This document shows positions 8,938 to 15,887 of a DNA stretch of 64,000 nt, in pieces. Positions within the stretch are counted from its first letter, which is position 1, and every line of letters starts with the position of its first letter. The position numbers were made by a program, and so were the translations under genes. Under the pieces are notes generated by a model. That model had not been told where the DNA came from. It was given only the letters and a program-made list of their open reading frames with translations, and made no database searches. The stretch covers positions 1-64,000 of the forward strand of contig PGEI01000002.1 of NCBI GenBank assembly GCA_002894305.1, written 5' to 3'. Origin of the DNA: Comamonadaceae bacterium CD01 (lineage in GTDB: Bacteria > Pseudomonadota > Gammaproteobacteria > Burkholderiales > Burkholderiaceae_C).

Positions 8938-9515
8938 GGCATCGGCTCCACGTCGTGCGGATCGCTCAGGTACTGTGCGTCGCTCTGGCGCGTGCGCCGG
9001 CGCAGCAGGCCGAGCGCGCGCACCGCGATGAGCAGCGAGAACAGCGGCAGCCAGATCGAATACCACCACTGCGGCACGCCGATGCCGGGCGAGGTTTCCT
9101 CGTAGCGCCAGTCGTCCCAGACCACGCGCACGCTGAGCACCGCGATCACCGCAAACAGCAGCGCAAAGAGCAGCGCGCCCAGTTGCGCCAGGCGCCGGCG
9201 GCGCGCGGCGCTGCCGCTTTCGGCAAAAAACTCGATGCGGATGTGGTGGTCGCGCGCGATCGCCGACGCGCCGCCCACCATGGCCAGCACGATCATCAGG
9301 AAGATCGAGATCTCCTCGGTCCAGGCGAACGAGGAATTGGTGAAGTAGCGCACGATCACGTTGGCGAAGGTGATCAGCGCGAGCAGGGCCATGGTCAGCA
9401 CCATCAGGGTGTCTTCCAGGCGCAGGCCGCGGGGCTGCTCGGGCGGCGGATTGTCGCGCGCCGCGTCGGCGGCGCGCTGCGTGGGCTGTGCCCCGGGTTC
9501 AGCGGTGGGTGGCAT
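8934..9515 (-). CDS. dctQ: TRAP transporter small permease subunit, DctQ family
   Basis: A 193-residue protein with four predicted helices. It contains the family signature VIVRYFTNSSFAWTEEISIF followed by AIARDHHIRIEFF. The first 30 residues are polar and Pro/Ala-rich, longer than in many DctQ proteins. DctQ tightly packs against DctM and is essential for transport. It is the first gene of the operon and is divergent from a LysR-type regulator; the 274-base gap presumably holds both promoters and the operator, but I could not pick out a clear site. Confidence 0.88.
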   Translation of the reverse strand: MPPTAEPGAQPTQRAADAARDNPPPEQPRGLRLEDTLMVLTMALLALITFANVIVRYFTNSSFAWTEEISIFLMIVLAMVGGASAIARDHHIRIEFFAESGSAARRRRLAQLGALLFALLFAVIAVLSVRVVWDDWRYEETSPGIGVPQWWYSIWLPLFSLLIAVRALGLLRRRTRQSDAQYLSDPHDVEPMP

Positions 9516-9789
9516 GGGTGCGCAAGGCGGGAGAAAAAATCAGGGTGTGGCCCGGGAGCGTAGCGGGATCTGGCAGCGGCAGTCGTGTCGTTTGCCAGCG
9601 AGATCGATCCACAGGAGCCGCAGCCAGCGCGCGGGCCGATCCCGGGTGGCGCAAAGCGCTTTTGATTGTGCCTTCAAAAACGGCGCGCTCCGGGCAAGGG
9701 TGTTCCCGGGGAATGTTGCGCGGCCAATCGCCCTGCCGGCCCATCGGGGCGTCGCACCGGCGGACGGCGGCGCAGGATAATGCATTCCC

Positions 9790-10731
9790 ATGGAAACCAA
9801 ATGGCTTGAAGATTTCGTCAGCCTGGCCGAGACGCGCAGCTTCAGCCGCTCGGCGCAGCTGCGCCATGTCACGCAGCCGGCGTTCTCGCGCCGCATCCAG
9901 GCGCTGGAGGCCTGGGCCGGCACCGACCTGGTCGACCGCAGCTCCTACCCCACGCGGCTGACCGCGGCCGGCCACACGCTGTACGACCAGGCCATGGAGG
10001 TGCTGCAGTCGCTGCACAACACGCGTGCGGTGCTGCGCGCGCACACCGGCGCGGGCGACGACATGCTGGAGTTTGCGGTGCCGCACACGCTGGCGTTCAC
10101 CTTCTTTCCGACCTGGGTGTCCAACCTGCACCAGGGTTTTGGCCCGTTCAAGAGCCGGTTGATTGCGCTCAACGTGCATGACGCGGTGATGCGCCTGGTC
10201 GAGGGCGGCTGCGACCTGCTGGTGGCCTACCACCACGAATCGCAGCCCATTCAGCTCGACGCCTCGCGCTACGACATGGTGAGCCTGGGCGAGGAGTCGC
10301 TGGCGCCGTACTCGGTGCCGGCGGGCGAGGGGCGACCGCGCTTCGTGCTGCCCGGGCGCGCCGACGCGCTGCTGCCCTACCTGGGCTATGCGCCGGGCGC
10401 CTACCTGGGGCGGCTGACCGACCTGATCCTGCAGCAGGCCAGCGCGCCGGTGCACCTGGACCGGGTGTATGAGACCGACATGGCCGAGGGCCTGAAGGCC
10501 ATGGCGCTGCAGGGCCACGGCGTGGCGTTCTTGCCGCACAGCGCTGTGCGCCAGGAACTGGAGCAGGGCCTGCTGGTCAACGCCGTGCCCGCTGGCGCGC
10601 CGCCGCTGCAGCTGGTGATGGATGTGCGCCTGTACCGCGAGAAGCCCTCGCGCAAGGAGATCGAGGACAAGGGGCTGGCGCAGTCGCTGTGGGCGTATTT
10701 GCAGACCCACGAACAGCAAGGCCCGCTTTAG
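9790..10731 (+). CDS. LysR-family transcriptional regulator, HypT-like subgroup
   Basis: A 313-residue regulator with an N-terminal winged helix-turn-helix (about 3-62) and a LysR substrate-binding domain (about 90-300). The opening METKWLEDF and VTQPAFSRRIQALE resemble the HypT/YjiE group, whose E. coli member responds to hypochlorite. Because it is divergent from the TRAP operon, it may instead control that transporter. A GATAAT -10-like hexamer at 9776-9781 ends only 8 bases before the ATG and the nearest AGGA is 12 bases away, so the transcript may have almost no leader. Subgroup assignment is tentative. Confidence 0.85.
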   Translation: METKWLEDFVSLAETRSFSRSAQLRHVTQPAFSRRIQALEAWAGTDLVDRSSYPTRLTAAGHTLYDQAMEVLQSLHNTRAVLRAHTGAGDDMLEFAVPHTLAFTFFPTWVSNLHQGFGPFKSRLIALNVHDAVMRLVEGGCDLLVAYHHESQPIQLDASRYDMVSLGEESLAPYSVPAGEGRPRFVLPGRADALLPYLGYAPGAYLGRLTDLILQQASAPVHLDRVYETDMAEGLKAMALQGHGVAFLPHSAVRQELEQGLLVNAVPAGAPPLQLVMDVRLYREKPSRKEIEDKGLAQSLWAYLQTHEQQGPL

Positions 10732-10822
10732 CGCGCGAAATGCGTTGGGCGCGGCGCCGCAGCAGTTGCGCCTGCGCTCGGCGCATCCCCTGCACTCGAC
10801 TCCACGAATGACTCCAAACGGA

Positions 10823-11665
10823 CTATTTCTGGGGATTGTGGGGGTGGCTTGACGGGGCGCGCGCCGCCAGCAGGTGCTCGGCCAACTCGATGAAGCCGGC
10901 TCCGCGCTCGCTGGGCGTGACGTAGCGCGGCAGGTGGTCCAGTTGCGGTACGAAGCGTGCGATGTTGGCCACGCCGATGCTGTGCGGGAAGTGCTCGAAC
11001 ATCAGCTGGTCGTTGGTCGAGTCGCCAATGTAGGCCCAGCGGCCGCGCTCGGCGTCCACGTCGCGCTGCAAGAGCGTGCGCACGATCCAGCGCGCGCCCT
11101 CCCATTTGTTGTGCTCGCCATACCAGCCGTTGATGTGGATCGAGCTGACGCTGGCGTGCATGCCGGCTTCGCGCATGCGCTGAACGCACTGGTCGATGGC
11201 GGCCTGCGGCAGCTGGGTGAACTCGCTGTGATCGATGGCGATGTCGCATTCGCGCCCGCTCGAATCCTGCGCGCGCCGCGCGCCCGGCACCTGCGCCTCG
11301 ATCTGCGCCAGCACCTGCTGCATGCGTGCGTAATTGGCAGCGCGCGTGGCCGCGTCCTGCTGGTACAGCGTGCGCAGCTGGCCGCCGGCGGCGTCGTGCA
11401 CCAGCGCGGCAGCGCCGTTCTCGGCCACGATGGCGTCGATCGGCCAGTCGGCTGCAAACGGGCGGCTCCAGCCCAGCGGGCGGCCGGTGATGGCGATCAG
11501 GTGCAGGCCCGCCCGGCGCAGCCGCGCCATGGCGCTGACTACGTCGTCGGGCACGGCGCCCTCGGTGGTCAGCGTGTCGTCGATGTCGGTCAGCATGCCC
11601 AGCAGGTCGGCGGGAACGCTCCAGGTGGACAGAGGCGAGAGGGGGCGAAAAAGCGTGGGGGTCAC
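10823..11665 (-). CDS. HAD-superfamily hydrolase, type IIB (sugar-phosphatase-like)
   Basis: A 280-residue Cof-type haloacid dehalogenase phosphatase. Motif I is LTDIDDTLTTEG with the nucleophile Asp27 and acid Asp29. Motif II is IAITGRP at about 59-65, and motif IV is YIGDSTNDQLMFEHF near 211-225. A C2-type cap lies between motifs II and IV, as in sucrose- and mannosyl-3-phosphoglycerate phosphatases. It should dephosphorylate a small phosphorylated metabolite in the cytoplasm. The start is uncertain: GTG at 11665 or TTG six bases upstream, since no ATG exists before the DxD motif at the right distance. It is not obviously linked to the neighbouring cys genes. Confidence 0.8.
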   Translation of the reverse strand: MTPTLFRPLSPLSTWSVPADLLGMLTDIDDTLTTEGAVPDDVVSAMARLRRAGLHLIAITGRPLGWSRPFAADWPIDAIVAENGAAALVHDAAGGQLRTLYQQDAATRAANYARMQQVLAQIEAQVPGARRAQDSSGRECDIAIDHSEFTQLPQAAIDQCVQRMREAGMHASVSSIHINGWYGEHNKWEGARWIVRTLLQRDVDAERGRWAYIGDSTNDQLMFEHFPHSIGVANIARFVPQLDHLPRYVTPSERGAGFIELAEHLLAARAPSSHPHNPQK

Positions 11666-11716
11666 AGGCAATCCAAAAGAAAAGCCGGGCAGTGCCGGCA
11701 GCGGGCAGTTTAGGTC

Positions 11717-12115
11717 TTATGGTCGCGCCAGCGCCTGGCCGGCGAGCCAGTCCAGCAGTCCGGGCCAGCGCGAGAGCACGGGCCAGACCTGCACCTGCAA
11801 CCCTGGATGCTGCTGCTGCGCCTGGGCGACGAGGGCAGGCAGGTCGCGGCGCACATGGCTGCCCTCGGCCCAGAAGACGGGCAGCAGGCCGACGTGGCGG
11901 TGGCCCTGCTGGGCCAGCGCGTGCAGCGCCTGGGGCAGCGGCGGCTGCATCAGCTCCAGAAAGGCCTGGACGACGGCAAGCGGGCGGCCCTGGGCGGCGG
12001 CCTGCTGCTGCAGCGCCGCCTGCAGGTCGTCCAGCGTGCGCGCCCAGAGCGGGTCGCGCGAGCCGTGGGCGAACAGGACGATGGCGGTGGGTTGCTGCGG
12101 CGCGGGTTGTTCCAT
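11717..12115 (-). CDS. cbiX: CbiX/SirB-type sirohydrochlorin chelatase
   Basis: A 132-residue single-domain class II chelatase. The N-terminal metal-binding histidine is in IVLFAHGSRDPLW and the second conserved histidine is in LLPVFWAEGSHVRRDLP. Short CbiX proteins of about 120-140 residues act as homodimers. It would insert ferrous iron (or cobalt) into sirohydrochlorin to make siroheme, the cofactor of the sulfite reductase encoded upstream. It follows cysN by 55 bases on the same strand, so it is probably the last gene of the sulfate reduction cluster, and this context favours iron. Confidence 0.85.
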   Translation of the reverse strand: MEQPAPQQPTAIVLFAHGSRDPLWARTLDDLQAALQQQAAAQGRPLAVVQAFLELMQPPLPQALHALAQQGHRHVGLLPVFWAEGSHVRRDLPALVAQAQQQHPGLQVQVWPVLSRWPGLLDWLAGQALARP

Positions 12116-12170
12116 GGCCGCGAGTGTAGGGCGGCGGCCACCGCCGCCTATGAAAGAACCACCTTCGGGC

Positions 12171-13550
12171 TCAGTCGATCAGCACGGCGCCGGCGGTGGC
12201 GTGGCTGGCGGTGTCGACCAGAATCATCGCGCCGAGCCGGCGCGCCTGCGCGAAGGGCGCGGCCGGGATGGGCTCTTGCAGCAGCAGCTGCACCCGGCCG
12301 ATGGCGCCCGCTGCCAGCGTGTCGGCCTCGCGCTGCTCAAGCGTGTGCACGTCCAGCTGGTGCGCGACAGTCTGCACCTTGGCCTTGACCCAGCGGTGGC
12401 CGTGCAGCGCCCAGTAGGCGCGGCCGACGACCAGCGGCTGGTCGTCCATCCACGCGACGGTGGCGTGCAGTTGGCGCTGGGCGGGCCAGGCACTGGTGGG
12501 CTCTGGCGTGTCCCAGTCGTCAGCCGTGGCGGATGCGGCTTCACCGACGGCCAGCAGCCAGTCGCCGCGCGAGACGTCGACCTCGCGATCCAGCACCACG
12601 CCAGCGCTCAGGCCGGCCGTGGCGTCCTGGCCGTCCTGGCTCTGGCGCGTGGCACTGAGCACGCGCGCGGCGGTGGCGCGCTGGCCGCCGGGAAAGACCT
12701 GCACGGCCGTGCCCGGTGCGATACGGCCGGCAGCCACGCGGCCCCAGAACACGCGCCGGCCCTGCGAGGTGTCGCTGGAGTCGGAGAATTTCTCGACCCA
12801 CTGCACCGGAAACGCCAGCGGCAGATGGGCGTCTGCCGCGGTCGCGGGAAGGCCTTCGAGCAGCTGCAGCAGGCTGGGGCCGGTGTAGCCGCACCATGGG
12901 GCGTGCGGCGCCACCACGTTCCAGCCCTTGAGCGCCGAGATGGGCACGGTGGCCGCGACGGCCAGGCCCGCGTCCTGCGCGAACTGCGTCAGCGCGGCGC
13001 GGATGTGCGCAAACGCCAGCGCCGGGTCGTCCACCGCGTCGAGCTTGTTGACGGCGAACACCAGCGCGGGCACGCGCAGCAGCTGCACCAGCAGGCTGTG
13101 GCGGCGCGTTTGCGCCAGCAGTTGCAGGCCGGGGTTGGCCCAGTCGAGCTTGGTGGCGTCGACCAGCACGATGGCGGCGTCCGCCTGCGAGGCGGCGGTG
13201 ACCATGTTGCGCGTGTACTGCTCGTGGCCGGGCGCGTCGCCGATGATGAATTTGCGCGCCTCGGTGGCGAAGTAGCGCCAGGCGACGTCGATGGTGATGC
13301 CCTGCTCGCGCTCGGCGGCCAGGCCGTCGGTGAGCTGGGCCAGGTCGACCTCGCCGGACTTGCTGGCGCCGGCGATCTGGTCTTGCAGCGCGCTGCGGCT
13401 GTCCACCAGCAGGCGCCCGATCAGCGTGCTCTTGCCGTCGTCGACGCTGCCGCAGGTGATGAAGCGCAGCGCGGGTGCGGCCGCGTCGTCGGCAGCGCCG
13501 AGGCTGGCCTGCGCGGCTGCGGCAGAGGTGGGGGGCAGGATGGTCGTCAT
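12171..13550 (-). CDS. cysN: Sulfate adenylyltransferase large subunit (GTPase), CysN
   Basis: A 459-residue EF-Tu-like GTPase that couples GTP hydrolysis to formation of adenylylsulfate (APS) by CysD. G1 is SVDDGKSTLIGRLL at about 35-48, G3 is DAPGHEQYTRNM and G4 is NKLD. Domains II and III follow. There is no C-terminal APS kinase (CysC) fusion, which fits the APS-reductase-type CysH in the cluster: APS is reduced directly. The gene begins 13 bases after the cysD stop, so the two subunits are co-translated. Confidence 0.95.
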   Translation of the reverse strand: MTTILPPTSAAAAQASLGAADDAAAPALRFITCGSVDDGKSTLIGRLLVDSRSALQDQIAGASKSGEVDLAQLTDGLAAEREQGITIDVAWRYFATEARKFIIGDAPGHEQYTRNMVTAASQADAAIVLVDATKLDWANPGLQLLAQTRRHSLLVQLLRVPALVFAVNKLDAVDDPALAFAHIRAALTQFAQDAGLAVAATVPISALKGWNVVAPHAPWCGYTGPSLLQLLEGLPATAADAHLPLAFPVQWVEKFSDSSDTSQGRRVFWGRVAAGRIAPGTAVQVFPGGQRATAARVLSATRQSQDGQDATAGLSAGVVLDREVDVSRGDWLLAVGEAASATADDWDTPEPTSAWPAQRQLHATVAWMDDQPLVVGRAYWALHGHRWVKAKVQTVAHQLDVHTLEQREADTLAAGAIGRVQLLLQEPIPAAPFAQARRLGAMILVDTASHATAGAVLID

Positions 13551-13563
13551 GGTGTGTGCCGTC

Positions 13564-14496
13564 TCAAAAATAACCGTCGCGCTTGCGTTTTTCCATCGAG
13601 GCTTCGCTCGTCTTGTCGTCCATGCGCGTGGCGCCGCGCTCGCTCACCGCGGTGGCCAGCGTCTCCTGCACGATGGCCGCCGGCGTGTCCGCCAGGCTTG
13701 CGACCGGGCAGGTGCAGGTGATGTCGCCCAGGGTGCGAAAGCGCACGCTCAGTTGCTGCACCTGCTCGCCGTCCCGCGCCGGGGTCAGCGGCGTGACCGG
13801 CACCAGCAGGCCGCGGCGCTCGACGACCTCGCGCTGGTGTGCGTAGTACAGCGAGGGCAGGGCGATGCGCTCGCGCTCGATGTACTGCCACACGTCCAGC
13901 TCGGTCCAGTTGCTGATCGGGAAGACGCGAAAGTGCTCGCCCGGGGCGATGCGGGTGTTGAACAGCGTCCACAGCTCGGGGCGCTGCGCCTTGGGCTGCC
14001 ACTGGCCGAAGCCGTCGCGGTGGCTGAAGATGCGCTCCTTGGCGCGCGCCTTCTCCTCGTCGCGGCGCGCGCCGCCGATCAGCGCGTCAAAGCGCAGCTC
14101 CTCGACGGCTTCGAGCAGCGTGACCGACTGGTGGGCGTTGCGCGGCTCGTCCTCGCGCGCCAGGCGCACCGTGCCGCGCGCCATCGAGTCCTCGACGCTG
14201 CGCACGATCAGCTCGGCGCCCAGCTCGGCGGCGCGCCGGTCGCGAAAGGCCAGCACTTCGGGGAAGTTGTGGCCGGTGTCGATCATCAGCAGCGGAAACG
14301 GCAGGCGGCCGGCGCCAAAGGCCTTTTCGGCGCAGCGCAGCATGACGAGCGAGTCCTTGCCGCCGGAGAACAGCAGTGCCGGGCGCTCGAAGCTGGCGGC
14401 GACCTCGCGCAGGATGAAGATGGTCTCTTCCTCCAGCGCGTCCAGGTGGTGGTTGCTGACGGTGGCCAGCAGATGGGGCTCGGTGCGGGCGTTCAT
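13564..14496 (-). CDS. cysD: Sulfate adenylyltransferase small subunit, CysD
   Basis: A 310-residue ATP pyrophosphatase-fold enzyme that adenylates sulfate with CysN. The PP-loop SGGKDSL is at residues 44-50, and the family's DTGHNFPEVLAFRD, KERIFSHRDGFGQW, WTELDVWQYI and C-terminal EASMEKRKRDGYF are all present; length fits the family (about 300-310). The ATG at 14496 overlaps a TGA belonging to a displaced remnant of the cysH 3' end, which suggests that cysH and cysD were once coupled by an ATGA junction that has since been separated by about 115 bases. Confidence 0.95.
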   Translation of the reverse strand: MNARTEPHLLATVSNHHLDALEEETIFILREVAASFERPALLFSGGKDSLVMLRCAEKAFGAGRLPFPLLMIDTGHNFPEVLAFRDRRAAELGAELIVRSVEDSMARGTVRLAREDEPRNAHQSVTLLEAVEELRFDALIGGARRDEEKARAKERIFSHRDGFGQWQPKAQRPELWTLFNTRIAPGEHFRVFPISNWTELDVWQYIERERIALPSLYYAHQREVVERRGLLVPVTPLTPARDGEQVQQLSVRFRTLGDITCTCPVASLADTPAAIVQETLATAVSERGATRMDDKTSEASMEKRKRDGYF

Positions 14497-14611
14497 AAAG
14501 TGTTGTCCGTGATCGATGGCGAAGGTGTGGCTGCGGCATGTGCCTGCGGCTTGGCTTGCCGCTTGACGTGCAAGCCGCATTCGCGAAGGTTGTTGGTTTG
14601 GCTGCGGCCGG
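14493..14611 (-). pseudogene. Remnant second copy of the cysH 3' end
   Basis: Between the cysH stop and cysD lies a sequence that translates as TNNLRECGLHVKR and then a 21-residue tail ending in TDNTL before a TGA that overlaps the cysD start (ATGA). The catalytic-Cys motif ECGLHVKR is thus present a second time, in a different frame (offset 2) from the working cysH. It has no ribosome site or start of its own. I read it as the ancestral cysH tail pushed out of frame by a duplication or recombination. Confidence 0.65.
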
Positions 14612-14748
14612 TCACTGCGTGCCCTTCACGCCGCCTGCGGCGGCATGAGCCTGCGCCGAAACAATGCCCTCGGTCGCTGCGCTGCGCGCATCGCCTGCGC
14701 CTTGCGGCGCCGAACGCCGCTTGACGTGCAAGCCGCATTCGCGAAGGT
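14558..14748. repeat. 33-bp direct repeat, copies 158 bp apart
   Basis: The same 33 bases occur at 14558-14590 and 14716-14748 in direct orientation (each begins GCCGCTTGACGTGCAAGCCG). The right copy encodes the RECGLHVKR motif inside cysH and the left copy is in the cysH-cysD gap. Flanks diverge at DNA level but keep protein-level similarity (ENND versus TNN before LRECGLHVKR), which suggests an old duplication or recombination between related alleles. Confidence 0.85.
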
Positions 14749-15460
14749 CATTGTTTTCCCACCACCAGCGGCCTGAGCGGGGGTCTTCGCCCAGCGTGAC
14801 CGGGCGGGTGCAGGGGGCGCAGCCGATGCTGGGGTAGAACTGGTCGTGCAGCGGGTTGGTGTCCACCTTGTGCCCGGCCACGTAGTGCCAGACGTCGCCC
14901 TGCGTCCAGTGCGCCAGCGGGTTGAACTTGGTGCGCGCCTCGCTGGTGTCGACCAGGGGCGCGGCGCCGCGTGCGGTGGACTGCTCGCGGCGCAGGCCGG
15001 TGATCCAGCCCTTCTTGCCGTCGAGCGCGCGCGCCAGCGGCTCCATCTTGCGGATGTCGCAGCACAGGTGGCGCAGTTGCACGCTTTCGTAGAACGCGTC
15101 CTGGCCGTGCGTGCGGATGTAGTCGCGCACCGCGTCGGGGCGGGGGTGGTAGACGGTGACCTGCACGCCGTCCTGCGCCTGCAGGCGTTCGAGCAGCGCC
15201 AGCGTCTCGGTGTGCAGCCGCCCGGTATCGAGCACGAAGACGGGGATCTGCAGACCCAGCTGCTGCGCGATGTGGGTGATCACCATGTCTTCCACGCCCA
15301 GGCTGTTGGCCTGCACGACGGTGCCCAGCGCCGCGGCCTGGCGCAGCGTGTCCTGGGCTTGCTGCAGTTTGCGGCCGTAGTCGCTGCTGGCCTTGGCAAA
15401 CAGCGCAACAGCCGAGATCTGCACCAGGCGGTCGAGCGTGCTGGCAAAGGCGGCGTTCAT
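14612..15460 (-). CDS. cysH: Adenylylsulfate (APS) reductase, CysH family
   Basis: A 282-residue reductase making sulfite from APS with thioredoxin or glutathione electrons. Paired cysteines Cys133-Cys134 (HLCCDIRKMEPL) and Cys214/Cys217 (IGCAPCTRP) should bind a 4Fe-4S cluster, the mark of the APS-reducing type, and Cys242 in RECGLH is the catalytic cysteine. The PP-loop-derived segment is ANSLGVEDMV. The start at 15460 overlaps the DUF934 stop (ATGA). After Cys242 the protein has an extra 40-residue Ala/Gly-rich tail, probably produced by a frame change at the duplicated 3' end. Confidence 0.92.
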   Translation of the reverse strand: MNAAFASTLDRLVQISAVALFAKASSDYGRKLQQAQDTLRQAAALGTVVQANSLGVEDMVITHIAQQLGLQIPVFVLDTGRLHTETLALLERLQAQDGVQVTVYHPRPDAVRDYIRTHGQDAFYESVQLRHLCCDIRKMEPLARALDGKKGWITGLRREQSTARGAAPLVDTSEARTKFNPLAHWTQGDVWHYVAGHKVDTNPLHDQFYPSIGCAPCTRPVTLGEDPRSGRWWWENNDLRECGLHVKRRSAPQGAGDARSAATEGIVSAQAHAAAGGVKGTQ

Positions 15461-15876
15461 GCCGCCTCCCACAGCGCGGCCTCGGCTGCCTGGCGGGCGA
15501 ACAGCGGGCGCGGCTCGCTCACGTCGCCCTGGTAGAAGCTGGCGTAGCGCGCAAACTGGCGCTGCGCGGCACTGGCCTGAACGCCCTCGGCGAGCACCGC
15601 GCTGGAGAAGCCGCTGCGCTGCATGTGCACCAGCTGGTCGATCAGCACGTCACCGGTGGCGCGGATGTCGCCGGCGAAGTGGTAGCGCCGGCGCAGCAGC
15701 ACGGCCTGGGTGTAGGCGCGCCCGTCGGTGAACTTGGGGAAGTGCAGCTCGACGCGCTGCACGCCGTCCAGCGCGCCGCTGGCCACCAGCTCGGCGATGT
15801 CCGCGTCGTTGGCGATCGGCAGGGTGTGTGGTGCGTCCGGCTCGGCGCTGACTTCGTCGTTGGCGATGATGTGCAT
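15457..15876 (-). CDS. DUF934 protein of the sulfite reductase cluster
   Basis: A 139-residue cytoplasmic protein with the DUF934 signature (VELHFPKFTDGRAYTQAVLLRRR, then GDIRATGDVLIDQLVHMQRSGF). DUF934 genes nearly always sit right after cysI-like sulfite reductases in proteobacteria. Its biochemical role is unproven; an electron-transfer or assembly role for a CysI without CysJ has been suggested by context. The ATG at 15876 has GAGAGGAA upstream, 11 bases from the cysI stop; the 3' end overlaps cysH by four bases. Confidence 0.88.
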   Translation of the reverse strand: MHIIANDEVSAEPDAPHTLPIANDADIAELVASGALDGVQRVELHFPKFTDGRAYTQAVLLRRRYHFAGDIRATGDVLIDQLVHMQRSGFSSAVLAEGVQASAAQRQFARYASFYQGDVSEPRPLFARQAAEAALWEAA

Positions 15877-15887
15877 GGCGATTCCTC

